NCBI GenBank assembly: GCA_003488965.1
Contig: DNJW01000397.1
Location: 1 to 6,270, forward strand
DNA from: Lachnospiraceae bacterium
Lineage (GTDB): Bacteria; Bacillota; Clostridia; Lachnospirales; Lachnospiraceae
DNA: 6,270 nt
Direction: 5' to 3'
The notes below the pieces were generated by a model. The model had not been told where the DNA came from and did no database searches. It saw only the letters and a list, made by a program, of their open reading frames with translations. Both the position numbers and the translations under genes were made by a program. Shown here in pieces: positions 1 through 4,921 of this stretch (positions within the stretch are counted from its first letter, which is position 1; each line of letters opens with the position of its first letter).

Positions 1-177
1 AGTACCGACGGTAATCAAGGGTCTGCTTATGGAATATACAAACTGCACAATTCGTAATTGGAAAATCAGAGTTTTGCAATTGGCTATCTGGAGATTTTGA
101 GCTATATATAACAAGTTTGCGGATGCCGCACAGACACAAACCCCCATTCCCCATACAGTATAAATTATTTTATGCAT
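1..177 (-). CDS. Possible partial open frame running off the left edge
   Basis: An ATG at 177 opens a frame of 59 sense codons that is still open at the window edge. The predicted start MHKIIYTVWGMGV is hydrophobic, and the rest contains two Cys-rich short stretches. I recognise no family, and there is no good ribosome site before either ATG (177 or the in-frame one at 147). A second frame on the plus strand is also open for about 36 codons from the edge, so an open frame here is weak evidence. It could be the 5' part of a small gene, or non-coding. Confidence 0.15.
   Translation of the reverse strand, partial: MHKIIYTVWGMGVCVCAASANLLYIAQNLQIANCKTLIFQLRIVQFVYSISRPLITVGT
56..99. repeat. Imperfect tandem direct repeat of about 22 bases
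   Basis: AATTGGAAAATCAGAGTTTTG (56-76) is followed at once by a diverged second copy (78-99) sharing AATTGG, ATC, GAG and TTTTG in order. There are only two copies, in AT-rich sequence. No function is apparent. Confidence 0.35.
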
Positions 178-294
178 TCGCGCAATGAGGGGATTGGAAA
201 TTTATTGATTCTTGTTATTGTATTAGTTTAAGTCCGCGCTACGTTATCCAATACCAAAGGACCAATCCTTTCGTAGCATCTGCCAATACAGCAG
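178..294. other. Non-coding, AT-rich spacer
   Basis: Apart from the small hairpin at 256-271, I see no gene, promoter with good spacing or RNA gene here. Together with the structured element and the weak frame at the left edge it makes roughly 500 bases without a confident gene downstream of the BlaI-family gene. Confidence 0.6.
256..271. repeat. Small perfect hairpin next to the large inverted repeat
   Basis: AAAGGA (256-261) and TCCTTT (266-271) are perfect inverted copies around CCAA. CCTTTCG (268-273 with neighbours) echoes bases in the arms of the large repeat, so it may belong to the same element. Confidence 0.5.
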
Positions 295-429
295 CCCCGC
301 CGAAAGGATATTCCTCAAGGAGCCCCTCAAAAAGCGTCGGTACTTGACGAGGTTTTTCACGAGTCTAGTATCCGTTACGCTTTTTGTGGAGCGGGAGCGC
401 GGCGACGGAGGAATATCCTTTCGGCGGGG
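295..429. repeat. Structured element: perfect 22-bp inverted repeat enclosing a second hairpin
   Basis: The arms 295-316 and 408-429 (CCCCGCCGAAAGGATATTCC plus TC, and its complement) match perfectly over 22 bp. Nested inside, CAAAAAGCGT (328-337) pairs with ACGCTTTTTG (377-386). The stem continues inward through CGG/CCG, TACT/AGTA and GAC/GTC, with small bulges, to a 14-base loop (349-362). About 42 base pairs would form in all. There is no flanking U-run after the outer stem, so it is not a standard terminator. No target-site duplication is visible. It could be a MITE-like element, a dispersed intergenic repeat or a structured RNA; the sequence alone does not decide. Confidence 0.8.
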
Positions 430-498
430 CGGACTCTTGCCAACCACCACCAAGCGGCCCCCATGCTGTTAGAATCCGGTATCCGTATTCCCATATCC

Positions 499-945
499 TC
501 ATCCTTTGTCACTGTCCTTTTCAGCATTCTTTTTGGTTCCCGCAGATATAGAATGTCCTTCTTCTCTGCATTTTCCTAAAATTTCTTCCAATTCCTGAAA
601 CTGCTCCTGTGTCAGATCTGCGCTTTGCAGCAGTGCCGCCATAGCATTTTTCCGGCTTCCCTCAAAATAACTGTCCACAAATTTCCGGCTTTTTTCCTTC
701 TGGCACTCTTCCTTCGACTTCATAACGCTGTAATGATAAACCCTTAAATCATGCTCGTCCACGGTATAGCTCAGTACACCCTTCTGGCATAAGCGGTTAA
801 TCAGGACGCGCACCATCCTCGGCGACATATCTGCCTTGTCTTGTATCTTTTTGATTACTTCCTTCGCTGTCATAGATGTATTGTTTGCCCAAAATATCTC
901 CATAATCAGCCATTCGCTCTGACTGGGAGTTGTTTCTTTCTCCAT
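499..945 (-). CDS. BlaI/MecI/CopY-family transcriptional repressor, without a BlaR1 partner
   Basis: A 148-residue winged-helix repressor. The BlaI pattern is clear: S-x-S-E-W-x-I-M-E-I-F-W (8-19), T-A-K-E-V-I-K-K-I (26-34), a recognition helix around MSPRMVRVLINRLCQKGVL (40-58), wing residues to about 72, then a helical dimerisation region (about 80-126). Residues 127-148 form a polar, charged tail that makes it longer than the usual 125 or so. Relatives repress beta-lactamase, copper or other genes and are inactivated by cleavage by an M56 membrane peptidase (BlaR1/MecR1). No such gene lies in this window, so the signal is unknown. The ATG at 945 has GGAGGA just upstream, so the longer reading from 1035 is rejected. 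It has its own consensus promoter inside the activase gene, and it may regulate itself and the GRE operon (inference). Confidence 0.9.
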   Translation of the reverse strand: MEKETTPSQSEWLIMEIFWANNTSMTAKEVIKKIQDKADMSPRMVRVLINRLCQKGVLSYTVDEHDLRVYHYSVMKSKEECQKEKSRKFVDSYFEGSRKNAMAALLQSADLTQEQFQELEEILGKCREEGHSISAGTKKNAEKDSDKG

Positions 946-1002
946 GCCCTTTTCCTCCTCCCCTTCTAAAAGGAGCTGTTTGAGTTTGATGCCCGTATTT
1001 TT

Positions 1003-1020
1003 TTGTAATGCCGGATACAA
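1003..1020. promoter_or_regulatory. TTGTA-N8-TACAA inverted repeat in the BlaI-gene leader
   Basis: TTGTAATGCCGGATACAA is a 5-bp perfect dyad with an 8-base centre, about 60 bases upstream of the ATG at 945. The half-sites are in the opposite order to BlaI operators (TACA first). Its role is unknown. Confidence 0.2.
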
Positions 1021-1029
1021 CAGCCAAAA

Positions 1030-1051
1030 GGGCATTGCATCTGCAATACCC
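1030..1051 (-). terminator. Inverted repeat between activase and BlaI-family gene: terminator, attenuator or operator
   Basis: GGGCATTGCA (1030-1039) and TGCAATACCC (1042-1051) are inverted copies with one mismatch, which is a G-U pair in minus-strand RNA. The RNA would fold into a 9-bp stem with a 4-base loop followed by only TTTT. It may end transcripts of the GRE operon, but it also lies in the leader of the BlaI-family gene. It could be an operator instead. Confidence 0.45.
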
Positions 1052-1080
1052 CTACATCATAACCAAAACCTCTGCTTTTT

Positions 1081-1110
1081 ATTATATGTTAATCGGACAA
1101 TCTCTGTCAA
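1081..1110 (-). promoter_or_regulatory. Consensus sigma-A promoter for the BlaI-family gene, inside the activase 3' end
   Basis: On the minus strand TTGACA (1105-1110) and TATAAT (1081-1086) are both perfect hexamers with an 18-nt spacer. The -10 overlaps the activase stop codon. Transcription would start near 1074 and give a leader of about 130 nt before the ATG at 945. The -35 region also holds a GACA-N5-TGTC dyad (1096-1108). Confidence 0.75.
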
Positions 1111-1930
1111 TCCCGGTGCGAAGCAGTTCCCTTTTTCTGATACCCCCGCTGTGATAAGGCAGCAGCACATGCGCTGACAGCTTCCCGTTTTCCGCAAGAA
1201 AACGTCTGATATCCCTCAGATTTTTTTCCGTATCGGTAATTCCCGGCACCAGAGGCGTTCTGGGAATCAGCCGGATATCGGTATTCTCCTTTGACAGACG
1301 TCTGAAATTATGAAGTATTTTTTCATTGCTTACTCCCGTATGTTTTATATGCTCCTGCCGGTCCATAATTTTAATATCATATAAAACACAATCAATATAA
1401 GGCAAGACCATTTCCTGTACATCTTCGTATTCAAAAAAACCGCAGGTTTCCACGGCTGCCGAAATCCCCTGCTCCTTAAGACGCTTCGCTATTTTCCCAA
1501 CAAATTCCGGAAAGCAGAGCGGTTCTCCGCCGCTGAAAGTTACGCCTCCGTTAGAAGCTTCATAAAATACCCGGTCCCGTAAAAGGAGCTCCATCAGTTC
1601 TTCCTCCGGATACTTCCTCCCTATCTGCCGCAATGCTCCTCCCGGACAGGACATGGTGCATTTTCCGCATCCGTCACAATACGCTTTGTCCAAATACAGT
1701 TTTTCTCCGTCAAACCCTATCAGCCCCCTGGGGCAGACAGCGGCGCAGTCCCCGCAGAGGAGACATTTACTGCCATCCCACATAAAATCATAGGCAAAAG
1801 AGCCGGACTCCGGGTTATGGCACCAGGTACAGCGCAATGGGCAGCCCTTTAAAAAAACCGCTGTCCGGATTCCCTCCCCGTCATCCAGTCTTCCTTTGGA
1901 AATATCAAAAATCAGCGGTTCTTTATGCAA
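1082..1930 (-). CDS. Glycyl radical enzyme activase (radical SAM)
   Basis: A 282-residue radical SAM protein that would abstract hydrogen from Gly776 of the neighbouring GRE by reductive cleavage of S-adenosylmethionine. The radical SAM cluster motif is Cys30-x3-Cys34-x2-Cys37 (KGCPLRCTWCHNPES). It is followed by a two-cluster ferredoxin-like insert with Cys56/59/62/66 and Cys85/88/91/95, typical of activases for dehydratase/decarboxylase GREs and absent from the shorter pyruvate formate-lyase activase. The SAM-binding G-G-E-P is at 134-137, and the late L-L-P-Y-H (256-260) is also family-typical. The start is a TTG at 1930, fixed by GGAGGA seven bases upstream. It overlaps the preceding stop by 8 nt (TTGCATAA). 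The C-terminus after Y-H is somewhat unusual in sequence but of ordinary length. Its last codons carry the promoter of the next gene. Confidence 0.95.
   Translation of the reverse strand: MHKEPLIFDISKGRLDDGEGIRTAVFLKGCPLRCTWCHNPESGSFAYDFMWDGSKCLLCGDCAAVCPRGLIGFDGEKLYLDKAYCDGCGKCTMSCPGGALRQIGRKYPEEELMELLLRDRVFYEASNGGVTFSGGEPLCFPEFVGKIAKRLKEQGISAAVETCGFFEYEDVQEMVLPYIDCVLYDIKIMDRQEHIKHTGVSNEKILHNFRRLSKENTDIRLIPRTPLVPGITDTEKNLRDIRRFLAENGKLSAHVLLPYHSGGIRKRELLRTGIDRDCPINI
1096..1108 (-). promoter_or_regulatory. GACA-N5-TGTC dyad over the -35 of the BlaI-gene promoter
   Basis: GACAGAGATTGTC on the minus strand overlaps the -35 hexamer, a place where a bound repressor would block polymerase. The half-sites resemble the TACA/TGTA of known BlaI/MecI/CopY operators, but the spacing differs from the usual two bases. 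Autoregulation is therefore inference. Confidence 0.3.
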
Positions 1931-2483
1931 AAACCATTCCTCCTGTCAGTTCCAGCACAAGGTGCATCGCCATATAACCAAATTTGCTCATATAGTTAAT
2001 ATTTCCTTCAAAATCCACTTCCTGGTTCAGCATCGCATTCAAAATATCCGGCGCTCCTGAAAAAAGCAGTTTTACCAGTGCTTCATTATCTTTAAAAATC
2101 AAGGTAAAGGTGGGATTGTCTACCTTTTTCCTGCTCACGGACAACGTGTTATTGCGGAAAATAGCGGCAATATAGAAATCCCCTGCCTTATCCGTAAAGG
2201 CATAAACCGCATCGAAATTTTCTATGTTTCTCCTATATTTTTTATCCAGACGCAGAACAAGCCCCATCAGATTTAATAAAACCTCCATCACGTTTCCTAT
2301 CATATGCCCGTCAATGCAGTTTAACAATGTTTTTTCCAAAGCCTGACGCACCGGATAATACTTTTGCAGGAGATTTTCCGCTAAAAGCTCCCCGGTCAGA
2401 TTTGTTCCCTCCAGTTCCTCATCTAACAGCTCCAAACGAAAATTTTTCAGGGCCAGTGTTTCTTCTTCCATTATTTTATACAT
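1923..2483 (-). CDS. SCP2-like (sterol carrier fold) small protein, probable GRE accessory
   Basis: A 186-residue protein whose C-terminal half (about 88-180) reads like an SCP2 domain: alternating strands around YAFTDKAGDFYIAAIF, then N-P-T-F-T-L-I-F (123-130), a helix ending near L-F-S-G (140-143) and V-D-F-E-G-N (156-161), before a final hydrophobic helix. SCP2 folds bind lipids or other hydrophobic ligands in a tunnel. The N-terminal half is helical and unassigned, with one Cys (C56) and no signal peptide. The ATG at 2483 overlaps the GRE stop (ATGTATAA, 8 nt). A purine-rich GGGGGAAGGA about 12 nt upstream lies inside codons for the GRE tail. An ATG at 2507 (MGEGW) is rejected for lack of a ribosome site. 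Sitting between enzyme and activase, it probably serves the GRE as subunit, chaperone or ligand carrier. The SCP2 call rests on pattern only and is not certain. Confidence 0.75.
   Translation of the reverse strand: MYKIMEEETLALKNFRLELLDEELEGTNLTGELLAENLLQKYYPVRQALEKTLLNCIDGHMIGNVMEVLLNLMGLVLRLDKKYRRNIENFDAVYAFTDKAGDFYIAAIFRNNTLSVSRKKVDNPTFTLIFKDNEALVKLLFSGAPDILNAMLNQEVDFEGNINYMSKFGYMAMHLVLELTGGMVFA
1931..1943 (-). promoter_or_regulatory. Ribosome binding site that decides the TTG start of the activase
   Basis: GGAGGA lies seven bases before the TTG at 1930, inside the last codons of the SCP2-like gene. The ATG right after GGAGGA is the in-frame Met183 codon of that gene, so it is not the activase start. 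Confidence 0.8.
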
Positions 2484-4908
2484 AATCAGGCACCATCCTT
2501 CCCCCATGTATGTCGTATTCCGTTCTGGTAATCAGTTCATCCTTCATAGTATCGTTCAAATCATTGAAATACGCAGAATAGCCGGATACTCTTACCAGTA
2601 AATCCGGATATTTTTCCGGATGTGCTTTTGCATCCCTCAGCATTTCGTGGGACATAATGTTAAACTGAACCTGCTGTCCTCCGCTTTTAAAATACCCTTC
2701 AATAAAACTGCCCAGCAAAGCTGCCTCTTCCCGCGAAGCAATATTGGTAAACTTAATATTCAGCGCCTCCCCTCCCGGAATATAGAGACTGTTTAAAGCT
2801 CCTACGCTCCTGAAACATTCGGTCAAATCCGCTGCCGCTTCCGAAACCGGGGTAATACCGCTTGCAAACGGCAGATTTGCCTTTCTTCCATTGGGCAGGG
2901 CATAGGTTATCTTCCCTTGCCCGGAATGGTTCGTCATCGTCCAATAGGCCGGACGGTACTTTCCGCCCCGGTAATTGGTATATCCCTGATAGGTCTCATA
3001 TAAAAACCGGATAATTTCCCGCGATATTCCGTTTTCGGTCTCCTCCGCCGTTCCGTATTTCAAGGGTTTGTTTTTCACATAAGCCAACAGCTTATCCTGA
3101 TTCTCAAAATTATGGCGCACGGCATCAATTAATTCCCCAAATGTACAATAATGCTCCTCAAATACTGCCTTTTTCACCGCATTCAACGAATCAGCCACAT
3201 CTGCAAATCCCACATGGGTAGCACCGGAAGAATTATAGACCGCCCCTCCAAACACCAAATCCTTCCCTTTCTCCATAGGACCTTCAAATAATGCGGACAG
3301 AAGCGGTGTGGGAAGCATTTTCTGATGGATTTTGGCCATTTTTTCATTTAAATCCACCGCCTGGTCAATCAGCCATGCCGTCTGGGTCTTAAATGCTTCC
3401 AGAAATTGCTCAAAATTCTCCATCTTTTCCGGTTCTCCCGTCTTGGGACCGAACTGTTCCTCTCCGGTAATATAGCGCTTCCCATTGTATAACGCCATTT
3501 CAAAAGCGGCTGTCAGATTCATGATAATAGAGCTTGAAGCATCATAGCTCCTTCCCGCGGATGCCAGCTCCACGCATCCGATTACCGCATAATCCCTGGC
3601 ATGCTCCTCCAAAGTTCCTTGGTTTACCAGCGTTTTTATATTCTCTATATCGTTGTAAAATGCCGGCACTGCTTTTGTGGAAGCAATGACCTCGCTGACC
3701 CTGTTCCGATACTCTATTGTATTCCTTCCCGGATAATAGCGGGCATTCATATTAGGCTCCCGCATTTTCAGCAGTTCCGTCACCCGAAGCATAAGATATG
3801 TCAAATCATTGACCGCATCTTTTCCTTCCTCATCCACACCGCCCACGGTAACCGCAGGCGCCGTGCCCGCCCCGCCGAACAGTTCCTCGGAAACCTGAGG
3901 CACCAGGTCTACATTATCCCCCGTCTTAATCCATAGGCAGGCAATCAGTTCCATCGCTTCTTTTACCGTAAGCGTTCCCTCTTCCATGTCTTTTTTATAA
4001 TAGGGATACAACACCTGGTCCAGACGTCCGGGGCTGATTGCCATATTGATGTTTTCTGCATGAATCCCAATCAGGCAAAGCCAGATGCAGTTTACTGCCT
4101 CACGGAAGCCGGATGCCGGATTTGCCGGAACCGCCCGGCAGACCTTTGCCATTTCCAGCAGCTGCTCTCTGCGTTTTTCATCCTTCTCCTCCCCGGCAAG
4201 CCGTCTAGCTTCTTCGGAAAGATTTTCCGCATATTTTAACAGCCCCTTCAATACTGTCGCTACCGCCTGATAAAACTCTTTCTCTTCCCGGATGGAGCCT
4301 TCGGCTTTCTCCTCCGCTTCCCGAATGATTGCTTCCGCCCCTTGCGCCAATACTCTCTTAAAATCAGGAACCGTATGGGAAATGCATCCCGCCTTGCTGG
4401 ATACATAGAAAATCATCTTTTCCAGCAGACGTATCGGCATAATATTGCCATGTTTCTTTTTGGTAGATGCCAGCACGTCCCGGTCTATCCAATAAGGATA
4501 AATATCAAAGTTCAGCCTTTCCGCATCTTCCTTTGTCAGAAGCTGGGGATTTTTCTTTCTGCCGCTGATGGTTTCCAGCTCCGACCATATGGTCAGCCCT
4601 ATGAACTCCGGATACACCGGCGCCGACTTCAAATATGCCCCTGTAGTCCCCGCCAGAAGATTCCCGTCCGGTATCACCGCCTTTTTATTGCCCAGATACC
4701 GGGCCACCGCCCGCGCACGGTACAAAACGGGATGCTCCTCCATCTCTTCTTCCCCATGCTCCTTCATATATTCCGTAATATACCACGCCCGCTCCGTACA
4801 GATATGTACCGGTTCCCGCAGCATACCGTCCCTTAACTCCCTGATCCCGTCCAGTTCCTCTAAGCCATATTCCTCCAGCCTTATATCCTTTAACGTAACT
4901 TCTCCCAT
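2476..4908 (-). CDS. Glycyl radical enzyme of the Cys-x-Glu (dehydratase/lyase/decarboxylase) class
   Basis: An 810-residue protein, a normal length for the pyruvate formate-lyase/glycerol dehydratase superfamily. The N-terminal PFL-like barrel includes K-S-A-P-V-Y-P-E (94-101). The thiyl-radical loop is IGCVELASAGRSYD, with catalytic Cys445 and the likely base Glu447. A GGAVYN loop is at 554-559, and the C-terminal glycyl loop VRVSGYSAYF has radical Gly776. CxE instead of the adjacent Cys-Cys of pyruvate formate-lyase argues against formate-lyase. It fits glycerol/diol/hydroxyproline dehydratases, choline lyase, isethionate lyase or arylacetate decarboxylases; I cannot assign the substrate. 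The chain runs about a dozen residues past the usual R-T-E ending (DIHGGRMVPDYV). The ATG at 4908 has AAGGAGG six bases upstream, so a longer reading from 5004 is rejected. It would act in the anaerobic cytoplasm after activation by the product of the 1082-1930 gene. Confidence 0.95.
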   Translation of the reverse strand: MGEVTLKDIRLEEYGLEELDGIRELRDGMLREPVHICTERAWYITEYMKEHGEEEMEEHPVLYRARAVARYLGNKKAVIPDGNLLAGTTGAYLKSAPVYPEFIGLTIWSELETISGRKKNPQLLTKEDAERLNFDIYPYWIDRDVLASTKKKHGNIMPIRLLEKMIFYVSSKAGCISHTVPDFKRVLAQGAEAIIREAEEKAEGSIREEKEFYQAVATVLKGLLKYAENLSEEARRLAGEEKDEKRREQLLEMAKVCRAVPANPASGFREAVNCIWLCLIGIHAENINMAISPGRLDQVLYPYYKKDMEEGTLTVKEAMELIACLWIKTGDNVDLVPQVSEELFGGAGTAPAVTVGGVDEEGKDAVNDLTYLMLRVTELLKMREPNMNARYYPGRNTIEYRNRVSEVIASTKAVPAFYNDIENIKTLVNQGTLEEHARDYAVIGCVELASAGRSYDASSSIIMNLTAAFEMALYNGKRYITGEEQFGPKTGEPEKMENFEQFLEAFKTQTAWLIDQAVDLNEKMAKIHQKMLPTPLLSALFEGPMEKGKDLVFGGAVYNSSGATHVGFADVADSLNAVKKAVFEEHYCTFGELIDAVRHNFENQDKLLAYVKNKPLKYGTAEETENGISREIIRFLYETYQGYTNYRGGKYRPAYWTMTNHSGQGKITYALPNGRKANLPFASGITPVSEAAADLTECFRSVGALNSLYIPGGEALNIKFTNIASREEAALLGSFIEGYFKSGGQQVQFNIMSHEMLRDAKAHPEKYPDLLVRVSGYSAYFNDLNDTMKDELITRTEYDIHGGRMVPDYV

Positions 4909-4921
4909 CGTCCTCCTCCTT
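4909..4921 (-). promoter_or_regulatory. Strong ribosome binding site of the GRE gene
   Basis: AAGGAGGAGG follows the TAG stop of the DUF6765 gene immediately and ends three bases before the GRE ATG. It fixes the GRE start at 4908 and implies high expression with reinitiation after the first gene. Confidence 0.8.

Noticed and set aside
295..429. The 22-bp inverted repeat as a plain intrinsic terminator of the repressor gene
   Set aside because: Neither side of the outer stem is followed by a T-run, and the loop is 91 bases. It looks more like a repeat element or structured RNA.
244..453. A 69-codon minus-strand frame across the structured element
   Set aside because: It spans both arms of the perfect inverted repeat, so its product is dictated by the repeat. 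It is Arg/Ser-rich with no family resemblance, and it has no convincing ribosome site.
946..1035. Longer N-terminus for the BlaI-family protein from 1035
   Set aside because: The extra 30 residues precede the usual BlaI start, include the leader hairpin and ribosome site, and the ATG at 945 has GGAGGA upstream.
946..1110. Classical BlaI/CopY operator TACA-N2-TGTA
   Set aside because: No such site was found near either promoter; only dyads with different spacing or half-site order are present.
1082..1170. Frameshift at the activase C-terminus
   Set aside because: The residues after L-L-P-Y-H are unusual, but the total length is normal and the alternative frame gives no better match, so I see no need for a frameshift.
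2476..4908. Assignment as pyruvate formate-lyase or benzylsuccinate synthase
   Set aside because: There is no adjacent Cys pair as in formate-lyase. The CxE motif is absent from benzylsuccinate synthases, and no BssB/BssC-like small subunits are seen.
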